Assembly (NCBI GenBank): GCA_001314805.1
Contig: LJSY01000030.1
Location: 1-58,553, forward strand
Direction of reading: 5' to 3'
Source: Rhodobacteraceae bacterium HLUCCO18
GTDB lineage: Bacteria > Pseudomonadota > Alphaproteobacteria > Rhodobacterales > Rhodobacteraceae
DNA: 58,553 nt
Part shown: positions 16,237 to 25,191 of the stretch, piece after piece
How positions within the stretch are numbered: position 1 is the first letter of the stretch
How the letters are laid out: each line of letters opens with the position of its first letter
The notes under the pieces: generated by a model
What the model was told of the DNA's origin: nothing
What the model saw: only the letters and a program-made list of their open reading frames with translations
Databases searched by the model: none
Made by a program: the position numbers and the translations under genes

Positions 16237-18015
16237 CTAGCCCAGCGACCCCTGCAGCGCGTGCATCCTGGCATAGGCGCCATCGTGATCGATAAGTGCC
16301 TTGTGCGTGCCTTCCTCGACCACGCGGCCGGCCTCCATCACAACGATCTTGTCCGCGGCGCGGATGGTCGACAGTCGATGCGCGATGACCAGCGTCGTTC
16401 GACCCTCCGCCAGCTTGTCGAGCGCTTCCTGTACCAGTTGTTCGGACTTCGCATCGAGCGCCGACGTGGGTTCGTCGAGAAGCAGGATCGGGGCCGATTT
16501 CAGCATGGCGCGCGCGATCGTGACCCGTTGCCGTTGCCCACCCGAAAGGGCCGAACCTCGAGGACCGACGGGCGTGTCGAGCCCCAGCGGCATCCGGTCC
16601 GCGAACTCCAGCACCGAGGCGTTGCGCGCGGCGTCCCGCACCTCCTCGTCGGTGGCGTCGAGGCGGCCCATGCGGATGTTGGCGGCGATGGTCTCGTCGA
16701 AGAGGGCGCTTTCCTGGCTCACCACCGCGATCCCGGCGCGCAGCGCATCGATCTCGATATCCCGGACCGAGGTCCCACCTATCGAGATGACGCCGGAATC
16801 CGCGTCGACCAGACGGCTCAGAAGCGCCAGGACGGTGGTCTTTCCCGCACCCGAGGGACCGACCAGCGCGGTCGTACGGCCCGCTTCGGCCACGAAGGAC
16901 AAACCCCGCAGAACCGGCGCGTCCTCGTAACCGAAAACCACGTCGTCGAAGCGGATGTCGCCCGAAGGCATAGGCTTCGGTTCCGCCGTCTCGACCACGG
17001 TCGGCTTCGTGTCGAACGCCGCATAGATCCTCTCGACCGAGGCAAGGCTCGCCTGGACCTGTCCCGCCACGTTCGACAGCCGCCGAAGCGGTTCGAACAT
17101 CAGCCCCAGGGCGGTGAAGAAGGACATGAACTGCCCGATCGTCTTTTCGCCCGAGACGATCTGCTGGCCGCCGAACCAGAGCACGGCGATGAAGCCCGCG
17201 GCGGCAAGCAGGTCCATGGTCGCCGGGTTCGCGGCCTGTCCAGCCTGCGCGCGCAGCGACGGGCGCAGATAGCCCTTCAGTTCGCTCTCGAAGCGGGCGT
17301 CCTCCGACTTTTCAAGACCATTGAGTTTTATGGTCTGCATCCCGTGGAAAATCTCGTCGAGCCGCGTGGACAGGCGGGCGGCTGCGGCACGCGATTGAAG
17401 TGAGGTCGCGCGGATCAGGCGATGGAGGAGGTAGAGTGGCCCGACCAGAAGCGGGATGCCGATCAGGGCGGTGAGGGTCCATTGCCAGTCCGTGGCCAGC
17501 ATCACGACGAGGAGCGAGATCAGCGTGATCGAGTCCCGGCCAAGTGACATCAGCGCCGTGGTGGCCAGCGACTGAAGCGCGGTTGCATCGCCGCGCACCC
17601 TCTCCAGCAACGACCCGGGCGAATTGTCCTGAAAGAAGCGCTGATCGAGCGTCAGCATGTGGCGCAACAGCAGCCCCTGCAGACGCGTGGTCACCTTCAG
17701 GCCGACGGAGACCACGATCAGCCGCTGCGTGAAACTGGCCACGGCGCGCAGAATGAACAGGCCGGCGATCAGCCCCCCGATCAGGATCACCCCGTCGAAG
17801 GACCCATCCTCGAAGAGCCCGTCGAAAAGCGGCCGGACAAGCCAGGCGAAGGCACCGAGCGCCGCGCCCTCGATCGCCATGAAGGCGACGGCGATCAGGA
17901 GAACGGGCACGTGCATGCGCACATGGTCGCGCCAGACCCGGCGCAGGAGTTCTGTCTGCCCCGGCGCGGACCCGGCCCCCTCGCGCAATGTGTCGAGCGA
18001 TTGCGTCGTACTCAT
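16237..18015 (-). CDS. MsbA-like ABC exporter (lipid/LPS flippase family)
   Basis: A 592-residue half-transporter. An ABC-type membrane domain (about 30-330, six hydrophobic segments) is fused to a nucleotide-binding domain with Walker A GPSGAGKTT (386-394), signature LSGGQRQR, Walker B ILLLDEPTSALD and the switch His in VIAHRLS. In the inner membrane such homodimers flip lipid A-core or other lipid-linked molecules. Location beside lpcC and GT25 genes supports an LPS role, but a lipid or drug exporter cannot be excluded. The ATG at 18015 was chosen over one 21 bases upstream, which adds only a short atypical leader. Confidence 0.8.
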   Translation of the reverse strand: MSTTQSLDTLREGAGSAPGQTELLRRVWRDHVRMHVPVLLIAVAFMAIEGAALGAFAWLVRPLFDGLFEDGSFDGVILIGGLIAGLFILRAVASFTQRLIVVSVGLKVTTRLQGLLLRHMLTLDQRFFQDNSPGSLLERVRGDATALQSLATTALMSLGRDSITLISLLVVMLATDWQWTLTALIGIPLLVGPLYLLHRLIRATSLQSRAAAARLSTRLDEIFHGMQTIKLNGLEKSEDARFESELKGYLRPSLRAQAGQAANPATMDLLAAAGFIAVLWFGGQQIVSGEKTIGQFMSFFTALGLMFEPLRRLSNVAGQVQASLASVERIYAAFDTKPTVVETAEPKPMPSGDIRFDDVVFGYEDAPVLRGLSFVAEAGRTTALVGPSGAGKTTVLALLSRLVDADSGVISIGGTSVRDIEIDALRAGIAVVSQESALFDETIAANIRMGRLDATDEEVRDAARNASVLEFADRMPLGLDTPVGPRGSALSGGQRQRVTIARAMLKSAPILLLDEPTSALDAKSEQLVQEALDKLAEGRTTLVIAHRLSTIRAADKIVVMEAGRVVEEGTHKALIDHDGAYARMHALQGSLG

Positions 18016-18111
18016 GGGTGCGTAGGCGCCAAGCAAGGGCGCGGTCCGGTCGATCGGGGAAGGGACAGGGGCAAGGCGTCTCCGGCAATGGCCGCGTGCT
18101 TTGCCCCGGTG

Positions 18112-19347
18112 CTACGACATGCCGCCCTTCCAGACAAGCCGCAGCGGGTCGCGCACAGGCGCATCATCGCCGGGCGCCGCGTCCTCGACGGCGCGGAAGT
18201 CGCACGCGTAGCCCTCTTTGGCGAGCGTCCCGCCGGTGGCGATGGTCGCGCCGAGCCGGCCAAGCTCGTCCGCGCATTTCGCACCTGCGCCGTTGCCCCC
18301 GGCAAGAAGGCTCAGCCCCGGCGCGACCCGCGCCACGTAGGGCTTGCCCGTCGCGGTGAAGGCGACCGCGCAGGGCGCCGTGAAGCTCTGCGCCATGGGC
18401 AGCCCCGGCATGACCCGCCCCAGCGCGTCCAGAAGTGCGCGCCCGGCCGCGGCCCGTCCGCCGCTCCTGAACCACGCGGTCATCTCTGCCGTGTTCCTCA
18501 GGCGCGGGCTATCCGCCTCGCCGCCGATCTTCACCAGCCACCGCCCGTCCGGGTAGCGGATCGGCGGCAGGAGGTAGAGATCGTGCGACTGCCCCTCGGG
18601 CACGAAAATCAGCGTCGGCATGCCCGCGAGTGCCATCGCCTCCGTCTCTTCCAGCTCCACGAAGGCCACGGTGCGGGCATAGACTTCCATCGCGGGGCGG
18701 ACCGGCAAAAGCGCATCCATCCCGGCATAGGCGCCGGTGGCGACGACGGTCTCGCCCGCGTCGATCGTGGCGCCGGAGGCAAGGGTGATCCGCGCGTCCC
18801 GGCGCGCGATGGCGGCCTCGGGAAAGACCGACGCCCCTGCCTGCAAAGCCAGCACCTCCTCGGCGCGGCGCATGGCGCGCGGGTCGACCCAGCCGCCCGC
18901 CGGGTCCCAGGCCGCCCGCGTGCCGGGTGCGAACTCGAACATGGGAAACCGGTCCGAAATGGGTGCACCGTCCAGCCGGTCATGGGTGATACCCTCGGCA
19001 TCCGCGACAGCTAGAAAGGCGTCGCCGAACGCCGCACCGGGGCCGTCGGACGGCGCCGCCATCATGCCGCCGACGGGGTGGTAGAAGTCGATACCCGAGC
19101 GCGCCTCGATGTCCCTGTACCGCGCGATGGACCGTGCCGACAGCCGCGCCCAGTCCGCGTCATGCGCAAGGATGCGCGTGATCCGCCCCGCGTCGTGATG
19201 GCTGGCGAAGGGGCCGTCATGGGTGGCGGGATCAGTTGGCTCGTCGGGGCCGATCAGCGCCACGGAATGTCCGCCTTCGGCCAGATGGCGTGCGCAGGCG
19301 GTGCCCATCAGTCCCCGCCCGATCACGGCGAAATCGACCTGGTTCAC
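18112..19347 (-). CDS. FAD-dependent amine/amino-acid oxidase (DAO family)
   Basis: A 411-residue flavoprotein with an N-terminal FAD-binding GRGLMG (residues 10-15) and the DAO-fold C-terminal segment KPYVARVAPGLSLLAGGNGAGAKCADELG. Architecture and length fit sarcosine oxidase-like enzymes, which oxidise the C-N bond of N-methylated or primary amino compounds and pass electrons to oxygen. The substrate is unknown. The start is a GTG at 19347. The gene follows hemE on the minus strand after a 153-base spacer carrying a copy of the dispersed repeat, so it may or may not be co-transcribed. Confidence 0.8.
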   Translation of the reverse strand: MNQVDFAVIGRGLMGTACARHLAEGGHSVALIGPDEPTDPATHDGPFASHHDAGRITRILAHDADWARLSARSIARYRDIEARSGIDFYHPVGGMMAAPSDGPGAAFGDAFLAVADAEGITHDRLDGAPISDRFPMFEFAPGTRAAWDPAGGWVDPRAMRRAEEVLALQAGASVFPEAAIARRDARITLASGATIDAGETVVATGAYAGMDALLPVRPAMEVYARTVAFVELEETEAMALAGMPTLIFVPEGQSHDLYLLPPIRYPDGRWLVKIGGEADSPRLRNTAEMTAWFRSGGRAAAGRALLDALGRVMPGLPMAQSFTAPCAVAFTATGKPYVARVAPGLSLLAGGNGAGAKCADELGRLGATIATGGTLAKEGYACDFRAVEDAAPGDDAPVRDPLRLVWKGGMS

Positions 19348-19443
19348 ACGCGCCCCCGGCTGACCGGAATGCGAGAACCGTCGGGCGGCCGTACGCCGTC
19401 AGGCGCGCTCAAGGATGACAGGGCCGCTTTCGCGCACGACCCA

Positions 19444-19469
19444 TCCTTCATCTTTCCAAAAATACGCAT
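19444..19469 (-). repeat. Dispersed intergenic repeat, copy 1
   Basis: A 26-base element in the 153-base spacer between hemE and the amine oxidase gene. Read on the minus strand it contains GCGTATTTTTGGAAAGATG and ends in AAGGA. The identical 26 bases recur at 46148-46173 and a variant at 31461-31484. All copies are at gene borders. Confidence 0.75.
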
Positions 19470-19500
19470 CGCCACGTCCGCCCCGTGGCCCGGCATCCGT

Positions 19501-20547
19501 TCAGCCCCTGATCGTCTCCAGCAGAAGGTGCACGTTCTCGGGGTCGGCGTCGGGCGTGATGCCGTGACCGAGGTTGAAGATGTGCGGCCCGCCCTTCAGC
19601 GCGTTCACGATGCGGCGGGTTTCGTCCACGAGCGCCTGGCCGCCGGTCACCATGTGTTTGGGATCGAGGTTCCCCTGCACGCAGCTGTCGGGCTGCAGGT
19701 GTTCCGCCGCCCATGCCGGATCGACCTTGGTGTCGATGGCCAGCCCGTCCGCGCCGACGGCCTTGGCGAAACCGATGTAGTTCTCGCCCGCCTCGCGCGG
19801 GAAGGCGATGACCGGCAGGCCCGGGTGGCGGGACTTGAGTTCGGCGGTGATCCGCTTCGCCGGCTCCAGCGCGAATCGCGTGAAGGCCTCGCCCTTCAGC
19901 GACCCGGCCCAGCTGTCGAAGATCTTCACGACCTCGGCGCCGGCCTGAACCTGCTGGTCGAGATATTCGATCGTGGCCTCGGTCAGAAGCGCGATCAGCG
20001 CGCCGAAGGTCTCCGGGTCCTCCTCGCGCAGCTTGTGGGCGGGGGCCTGGTCCGGCGTGCCGCGACCCGCGATCATGTAGGTCGCGACCGTCCAGGGCGC
20101 GCCCGCGAAACCGATCAGCGTGGTCTCCGCCGGAAGCTCCCGCGACAGGATGCGCACGGTCTCGTAGACCGGCGCGAGGTGGTCGTGGATGTCATCCTTG
20201 CCCTTGAGCGGCGTCAGCCCCTCGGGTCCGGTGATCGTCGACAGCCGCGGCCCCTCGCCGGTGACGAACCACAGGTCCGCGCCAAGCGCGTCGGGGATCA
20301 GCAGGATGTCAGCGAAGAGAATCGCCGCGTCGAACCCGTAGCGGCGGATCGGCTGCAGCGTGACCTCGGCGGCCAGGTCGGAATTGTAGCACAGCGACAG
20401 GAAATCCCCGGCCTCGGCGCGGGTGGCCTTGTATTCCGGCAGGTACCGCCCCGCCTGACGCATAAGCCAGACCGGCGGCACCTCCATCGCCTCGCCCGCC
20501 AGCGAGCGCAGGAGTTTCTTCTTGCCGGTGGTGGGCGCGTCAAACAT
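19501..20547 (-). CDS. hemE: Uroporphyrinogen decarboxylase
   Basis: Decarboxylates the four acetate arms of uroporphyrinogen III to coproporphyrinogen III, in the cytoplasm, for haem and bacteriochlorophyll. The 348-residue length is standard. The HemE signatures [15 protein letters not shown] (near residue 25) and [13 protein letters not shown] (near 150) are intact. The ATG at 20547 gives the usual KKLLRSL N terminus; the in-frame ATG 48 bases further upstream lacks family similarity. Divergent from hemC across a 122-base spacer holding a PpsR/CrtJ-type box. Confidence 0.97.
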   Translation of the reverse strand: MFDAPTTGKKKLLRSLAGEAMEVPPVWLMRQAGRYLPEYKATRAEAGDFLSLCYNSDLAAEVTLQPIRRYGFDAAILFADILLIPDALGADLWFVTGEGPRLSTITGPEGLTPLKGKDDIHDHLAPVYETVRILSRELPAETTLIGFAGAPWTVATYMIAGRGTPDQAPAHKLREEDPETFGALIALLTEATIEYLDQQVQAGAEVVKIFDSWAGSLKGEAFTRFALEPAKRITAELKSRHPGLPVIAFPREAGENYIGFAKAVGADGLAIDTKVDPAWAAEHLQPDSCVQGNLDPKHMVTGGQALVDETRRIVNALKGGPHIFNLGHGITPDADPENVHLLLETIRG

Positions 20548-20596
20548 GGGAGTTGTCCTTCGGTCGTTCTGCAGACAGGAATTGTCCGCGCGCATG

Positions 20597-20628
20597 ACTC
20601 TGTCACCCCGAGAACTCTGTCAACCCGA
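20597..20628. repeat. Two 15-base direct repeats in the hemE-hemC spacer
   Basis: ACTCTGTCACCCCGA (20597-20611) and ACTCTGTCAACCCGA (20614-20628) differ at one base and start 17 bases apart. Together with the adjacent palindrome they give four TGTCA units in about 55 bases between two divergent tetrapyrrole genes, which suggests a multi-site operator. Confidence 0.7.
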
Positions 20629-20635
20629 AGGCGAT

Positions 20636-20653
20636 TGTCAAGGAAAGTTGACA
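20636..20653. promoter_or_regulatory. PpsR/CrtJ-type operator (TGT-N12-ACA) between hemE and hemC
   Basis: TGTCAAGGAAAGTTGACA is an inverted repeat (TGTCAA, 6-base spacer, TTGACA) and fits the TGT-N12-ACA recognition pattern of PpsR/CrtJ exactly. It lies 17 bases before the hemC start. In photosynthetic Rhodobacterales PpsR/CrtJ represses tetrapyrrole genes under oxygen. The match is seen in sequence; binding is inferred. Confidence 0.65.
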
Positions 20654-20669
20654 GCTGTAAGAGGAAACC

Positions 20670-21632
20670 ATGACGATCGACCTGCCCTCCCCCGCCAGAC
20701 CCTTGCGCATCGGAACCCGTGGATCGCCGCTGGCGCTTGCGCAGGCGCATGAGACGCGCGGGCGGCTGATGGCCGCCTTCGACCTGCCCGAGGAGGCCTT
20801 CGAGATCGTGGTGATCAAGACCACCGGCGATGACCGGAGCCTGATCGACGCCGACGTGGCGCTCAAGACGCTGGGAGGAAAGGGCCTGTTCACCAAGGAA
20901 ATCGAGGAGGACATGCTGTCTGGCAAGATCGACATCGCCGTCCATTCGATGAAGGACATGCCGGTCGCGCAGCCCGAGGGGCTGGTGCTCGACTGCTACC
21001 TCCCCCGCGAAGATGTGCGCGACGCGTTCGTGTCGCTGGCTCACGGCTCGCTGGCCGATCTGCCCTCCGGCGCCAAGGTGGGCTCCTCCTCGCTGCGCCG
21101 GCGCGCGCAGCTGAAGGTGCGGCGGCCCGACCTCGAGGTCGTGGAGTTTCGCGGCAACGTCCAGACGCGCATGAAGAAGCTGGGCGACGGGGTGGCGGAT
21201 GCGACCTTCCTCGCCATGGCGGGTCTGAAGCGGCTGGGCATGACCGAGGTGGTGAAATCGGCCATCGCGCCCGAGGACGTGCTGCCCGCCGTCGCGCAGG
21301 GCGCCATCGGCATCGAGCGGCGCATCGCGGACATGCGCTCCGCCGCCATGCTGGAGGCCATTCACGATGGTCCCACCGGGCAGCGACTGGCGGCGGAGCG
21401 TGCCTTTCTCGCCGGTCTCGACGGGTCCTGCGAAACGCCCATCGCGGGTCTGGCCGAGCTTGACGGCGGCACGTTGCGCCTGCGCGGCGAGATCCTGCGC
21501 CCGGACGGGTCCGAGGTTCTGACCGACGACCGAACGGCCCCGGTCGAGGATGGTGCCGCGCTGGGATGGGAGATGGCGAAGGACCTGCGCGGCAAGGCGG
21601 GCGAAGACTTTTTCGACTGGATCGCCGCCTGA
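20670..21632 (+). CDS. hemC: Porphobilinogen deaminase (hydroxymethylbilane synthase)
   Basis: Joins four porphobilinogen units into hydroxymethylbilane. The 320-residue protein shows IGTRGSPLALAQA at residues 14-26, DIAVHSMKDMP (88-98) with the catalytic Asp, VGSSSLRRRAQL (137-148) and the dipyrromethane-cofactor cysteine C254 in GLDGSCETP. The ATG at 20670 has AGAGGA upstream. The intergenic region shared with hemE suggests co-regulation of the two steps. Confidence 0.97.
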   Translation: MTIDLPSPARPLRIGTRGSPLALAQAHETRGRLMAAFDLPEEAFEIVVIKTTGDDRSLIDADVALKTLGGKGLFTKEIEEDMLSGKIDIAVHSMKDMPVAQPEGLVLDCYLPREDVRDAFVSLAHGSLADLPSGAKVGSSSLRRRAQLKVRRPDLEVVEFRGNVQTRMKKLGDGVADATFLAMAGLKRLGMTEVVKSAIAPEDVLPAVAQGAIGIERRIADMRSAAMLEAIHDGPTGQRLAAERAFLAGLDGSCETPIAGLAELDGGTLRLRGEILRPDGSEVLTDDRTAPVEDGAALGWEMAKDLRGKAGEDFFDWIAA

Positions 21633-21640
21633 GGCGGGCC

Positions 21641-21684
21641 CCGCGTCTTGCAAGACGCGGGCAATTTCCTTGCAAGGAAATTGC
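21641..21684. terminator. Two abutting perfect palindromes after hemC
   Basis: Directly after the hemC stop lie CCGCGTCTTGCAAGACGCGG (21641-21660, perfect 20-base palindrome) and, without a gap, a perfect 24-base palindrome (21661-21684, arm GCAATTTCCTTG). Both centre on CTTGCAAG. A transcript would form two hairpins, probably ending or stabilising the hemC mRNA. There is no T-run, so classical intrinsic termination is uncertain. Confidence 0.6.
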
Positions 21685-21712
21685 GCCCAGTGGCTGCCCG
21701 AATTGCCCAGAT

Positions 21713-21756
21713 CATGCCATGTGCGCGCCTTGCGACGTGCAAGGCCCCGTGGCATG
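21713..21756. repeat. Inverted repeat upstream of rfbC
   Basis: Outer arms CATGCCA (21713-21719) and TGGCATG (21750-21756) enclose inner arms CCTTGC (21728-21733) and GCAAGG (21739-21744). This is the third hairpin in the hemC-rfbC gap and may act in the leader of the rfb transcript. Confidence 0.5.
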
Positions 21757-21811
21757 ACGGCGTCCGACTGGCGACGTCCACTTCTTCTGTCTGCGGAGCA
21801 GAGATCCGATC

Positions 21812-22384
21812 ATGCATATCGACGAGACCGGCATTTCCGGACTTCTGATGCTGACGCCTGCGCGGTTCGGCGACGCGCGGGGCTTTTTCTCGGAGACATG
21901 GAACCGCGAGCGGCTGGCCGAGAACGGGATCGACATCGATTTCGTTCAGGACAACCATTCGCTGTCGGCCGCCGTGGGCACCGTGCGTGGCCTGCATTTC
22001 CAGGCCCCGCCGCATGCGCAGGCCAAGCTGGTGCGCTGCGGGCGCGGGGTGCTGTTCGACGTGGCGTTGGATATCCGCAAGGGCTCGCCCACCTATGGAC
22101 GCTGGTTCGGGGCCGAGCTGAGTTTCGAGAACGGCAGGCAGCTTCTGATCCCGGCGGGTTTCGCCCATGGTTTCGCGACGCGGGCGCCGGACACCGAGAT
22201 CATCTACAAATGCTCCGACTACTACGCGCCGGAGACCGAGGGCGCGTTGCGCTACGACGACCCTGACATCGGCATCGACTGGGGTCTTGGCGATACGCCC
22301 GCGATCCTGTCGGACAAGGACGCGGCTGCCGGGGCCTTCGCGGGCTTCGACAGCCCCTTCGTCCACGAGGAGGCCGCACCGTGA
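21812..22384 (+). CDS. rfbC: dTDP-4-dehydrorhamnose 3,5-epimerase
   Basis: Epimerises C3 and C5 of dTDP-4-keto-6-deoxyglucose. The 190-residue cupin has [12 protein letters not shown] near residue 20, [19 protein letters not shown] with the catalytic His near residue 64, and FAHGF near residue 117. GGAG precedes the ATG at 21812. First of four rfb genes; its stop overlaps the start of rfbB by four bases (GTGA). Confidence 0.95.
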   Translation: MHIDETGISGLLMLTPARFGDARGFFSETWNRERLAENGIDIDFVQDNHSLSAAVGTVRGLHFQAPPHAQAKLVRCGRGVLFDVALDIRKGSPTYGRWFGAELSFENGRQLLIPAGFAHGFATRAPDTEIIYKCSDYYAPETEGALRYDDPDIGIDWGLGDTPAILSDKDAAAGAFAGFDSPFVHEEAAP

Positions 22385-23421
22385 AGCTTCTGGTCACCGG
22401 CGGGGCCGGGTTCATCGGGTCGGCCGTTGTCCGGCTTGCGGTCTCGCGCGGGCATCAGGTCGTCAATGTCGACGCGCTGACCTACGCGGCCTGTCTCGAC
22501 AACGTGGCCTCCGTCGCGGACAGCACGGACTATGCTTTCGAACAGGCCGATATCCGCGACCGTGCGGCGATGGACCGGATCCTGGCCGCGCACGAACCCG
22601 ACGCGATCATGCACCTTGCCGCCGAAAGCCATGTGGACCGCTCCATCGACGGGCCGGGAACGTTCATCGACACGAATGTCACGGGCACCTACACGCTGCT
22701 CGAGGCCGTGCGCGCCTACTGGACCAGGGCGGGCCGGCCCGGGGGCTTTCGCTTTCACCATATCTCGACCGACGAGGTCTATGGCACGCTCGGGGACACC
22801 GGTCTTTTTACCGAGGACACGCCCTACGCGCCCAACAGCCCCTATTCGGCGTCCAAGGCGGCATCCGACCACCTCGTGCGCGCCTGGTCGGAGACCTACG
22901 GCCTTCCGGTCGTGCTGACCAACTGTTCCAATAATTACGGGCCCTACCACTTCCCCGAGAAGCTGATCCCCGTCGTGATCCTGAACGCGCTGGCCGGCAA
23001 GCCGATCCCGGTCTACGGGCGCGGCGAGAACGTACGCGACTGGCTTTACGTGGAGGATCACGCCGACGCGCTCTTGCTGGTCGTCGAGAAGGGCGCGCTT
23101 GGGCGCAGCTACAATATCGGCGGCAACAACGAGCGGCGGAACATCGACCTCGTGCGCACGATCTGCGCGCTGCTGGACGCGCGGCGTCCCGACGCGGCAC
23201 CCCATGACCGGTTGATCACCTTCGTCGAGGATCGCCCGGGCCATGACCTGCGGTACGCGATCGACGCCTCCCGCATCCGGGACGAGTTGGGCTGGCAGCC
23301 CTCGGTCACGGTGGAGGAAGGTCTGGCGCGCACCGTCGACTGGTATCTGGAGAACGAGGACTGGTGGCGCGCGCTGCAGGCGCGACAGGGCGTGGGCGAA
23401 CGCCTCGGGAAGGCGGGGTAG
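22381..23421 (+). CDS. rfbB: dTDP-glucose 4,6-dehydratase
   Basis: Second enzyme of dTDP-L-rhamnose synthesis. The 346-residue SDR has TGGAGFIGS at residues 6-14 for [12 protein letters not shown] with the catalytic Asp-Glu pair near residue 130, and [10 protein letters not shown] with the Tyr-Lys pair near residue 156. GTG start at 22381, translationally coupled to rfbC. Four bases separate its stop from rfbD. Confidence 0.96.
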   Translation: MKLLVTGGAGFIGSAVVRLAVSRGHQVVNVDALTYAACLDNVASVADSTDYAFEQADIRDRAAMDRILAAHEPDAIMHLAAESHVDRSIDGPGTFIDTNVTGTYTLLEAVRAYWTRAGRPGGFRFHHISTDEVYGTLGDTGLFTEDTPYAPNSPYSASKAASDHLVRAWSETYGLPVVLTNCSNNYGPYHFPEKLIPVVILNALAGKPIPVYGRGENVRDWLYVEDHADALLLVVEKGALGRSYNIGGNNERRNIDLVRTICALLDARRPDAAPHDRLITFVEDRPGHDLRYAIDASRIRDELGWQPSVTVEEGLARTVDWYLENEDWWRALQARQGVGERLGKAG

Positions 23422-23425
23422 GGCG

Positions 23426-24286
23426 ATGCGGATCCTCGTCTTCGGGAAAACCGGCCAGGTGGCGACGGAACTGTCGCGGCAGGCGGACGTGATCGCGCTG
23501 GGCCGCGACGCAGCCGACCTGTCGGACCCGGCGGCCTGCGCGGCGGCGATCCGCACCCATGCGCCCGAGGCGGTCATCAATGCCGCGGCCTTCACCGCCG
23601 TCGACAAGGCGGAGGAGGAGGAAGACCTCGCCACCACGATCAACGGTGCGGCACCGGCCGCGATGGCGGGGGCCTGCGCCGATCTGGGCATTCCCTTCGT
23701 GCATATCTCCACCGACTACGTGTTCGACGGCTCCGGCGAGACCCCGCGTGCGACCGATGCGCCAACGGCGCCCTTGGGTGCCTATGGTCGCTCCAAGCTG
23801 GCGGGTGAAACAGGGATCGTCGAGGCAGGCGGTGCCTATGCCATCCTGCGCACGTCCTGGGTCGTCTCGGCCCATGGCGCGAATTTCGTCAATACGATGC
23901 TGCGCGTGGGGCCTGCTCGCGGTCATCTGCGGGTGGTCGACGATCAGATCGGAGGCCCGACGCCTGCCGCCGATATCGCGGCGGCTTGCCTGAAGATCGC
24001 GGCCCATCTGGCCAAGCACCCGGAGGCCGCGGGCATCTACCATTTCGCCGGCGCGCCCGACACGTCCTGGGCCGGTTTCGCCGTAGCCATCTTCGAGATT
24101 GCGGAGCTCGCCATCGTGGTGGAGCATATCCCGACAACCGAATACCCGCTTCCCGCGCCGCGCCCGCTGAACTCGCGGCTCGACTGTTCGCGGACCGAAG
24201 CCGTTTTCGGCATCAAGCGCCCCGACTGGCGCGCGGGACTGGCCGAGATCCTCAATGACCTCTCACGGCAGGGTGACACATCATGA
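23426..24286 (+). CDS. rfbD: dTDP-4-dehydrorhamnose reductase
   Basis: NAD(P)H-dependent final step to dTDP-L-rhamnose. The 286-residue protein begins MRILVFGKTGQVATEL with the nucleotide loop GKTGQV, has NAAAFTAVDKAE near residue 51, and STDYVFDG followed by YGRSKLAGE holding the catalytic Tyr and Lys. The ATG at 23426 was chosen because it gives this standard N terminus; the frame is open further upstream inside rfbB. Overlaps rfbA by ATGA. Confidence 0.95.
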   Translation: MRILVFGKTGQVATELSRQADVIALGRDAADLSDPAACAAAIRTHAPEAVINAAAFTAVDKAEEEEDLATTINGAAPAAMAGACADLGIPFVHISTDYVFDGSGETPRATDAPTAPLGAYGRSKLAGETGIVEAGGAYAILRTSWVVSAHGANFVNTMLRVGPARGHLRVVDDQIGGPTPAADIAAACLKIAAHLAKHPEAAGIYHFAGAPDTSWAGFAVAIFEIAELAIVVEHIPTTEYPLPAPRPLNSRLDCSRTEAVFGIKRPDWRAGLAEILNDLSRQGDTS

Positions 24287-25152
24287 CCAAGCGCAAGGGC
24301 ATCATCCTCGCCGGTGGCTCGGGAACGCGGCTCTACCCGATCACGATCGGCGTGTCGAAACAGCTTCTGCCGATCTTCGACAAGCCGATGATCTACTATC
24401 CGATCAGCGTCCTGATGCTGGCCGGCATCCGCGAGATCGCCATCATCACCACGCCCGAGGATCAGGCGCAGTTCATGCGCACGCTGGGCGATGGCGGGCA
24501 ATGGGGGCTCGAGTTCACCTATATCGTCCAGCCTTCGCCCGACGGTCTGGCGCAGGCCTATATCCTCGCGCGCGATTTTCTCGCCGGTGCGCCCTCCGCG
24601 ATGGTGCTGGGCGACAACATCTTCTTCGGCCACGGCCTGCCCGAGATCCTCGCGGCCGCTGACAGATCGCAGGCCGGGGGCACGGTCTTCGGCTACCAGG
24701 TGGCCGATCCGGAGCGCTACGGCGTGGTGGATTTCGGAGCGCAGGGCGAGGTGCGTGCGATCATCGAGAAACCCAAGGTGCCGCCGTCCTCCTTCGCGGT
24801 CACGGGTCTCTATTTCCTCGACGGCACCGCGCCGGAGCGGGCGGCGGAGGTGACGCCGTCGCCGCGCGGCGAGCTCGAGATCACCTCTCTTCTGGAAAGC
24901 TACCTGCGCGACGGGTCGCTCGACGTGCAGAAGATGGGCCGCGGCTTCGCCTGGCTCGACACCGGCACCCACGGGAGCCTTCTGGACGCCGGCAACTTCG
25001 TGCGCACCCTGACCGAGCGGCAAGGGATGCAGACCGGATCGCCCGAGGAAATCGCCTATGCGCAGGGCTGGATCACCGCCGATGAACTGGCCGAGCGTAT
25101 CGGTTTGTTTACCAAGAACGCTTATGGCGCCTACCTGAAATCCCTGCTCTGA
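24283..25152 (+). CDS. rfbA: Glucose-1-phosphate thymidylyltransferase
   Basis: First enzyme of the pathway, makes dTDP-glucose from dTTP and glucose 1-phosphate. In 289 residues it shows ILAGGSGTRLYPITIGVSKQ (residues 8-27), KPMIYYP, LGDNIFFGHG near 110 and AWLDTGTHGSLLDAG near 224. Last of the rfbCBDA set, coupled to rfbD by ATGA. The product dTDP-rhamnose probably feeds the glycosyltransferase that follows. Confidence 0.97.
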   Translation: MTKRKGIILAGGSGTRLYPITIGVSKQLLPIFDKPMIYYPISVLMLAGIREIAIITTPEDQAQFMRTLGDGGQWGLEFTYIVQPSPDGLAQAYILARDFLAGAPSAMVLGDNIFFGHGLPEILAAADRSQAGGTVFGYQVADPERYGVVDFGAQGEVRAIIEKPKVPPSSFAVTGLYFLDGTAPERAAEVTPSPRGELEITSLLESYLRDGSLDVQKMGRGFAWLDTGTHGSLLDAGNFVRTLTERQGMQTGSPEEIAYAQGWITADELAERIGLFTKNAYGAYLKSLL

Positions 25153-25191
25153 GGGCGTGAGCGGTCATCGACCGGCGGCGCCGCCCGGGCG

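Noticed and set aside
19348-19469. Small minus-strand peptide starting MRIFGKMKDG in the hemE/oxidase spacer
   Set aside because: Its start is the dispersed repeat and it has no other support; the same start recurs at the third repeat copy with a different continuation.
20636-20653. FNR/FnrL-type site between hemE and hemC
   Set aside because: FNR sites are TTGAT-N4-ATCAA; here the arms are in the opposite order (TGTCAA ... TTGACA), which fits TGT-N12-ACA instead.
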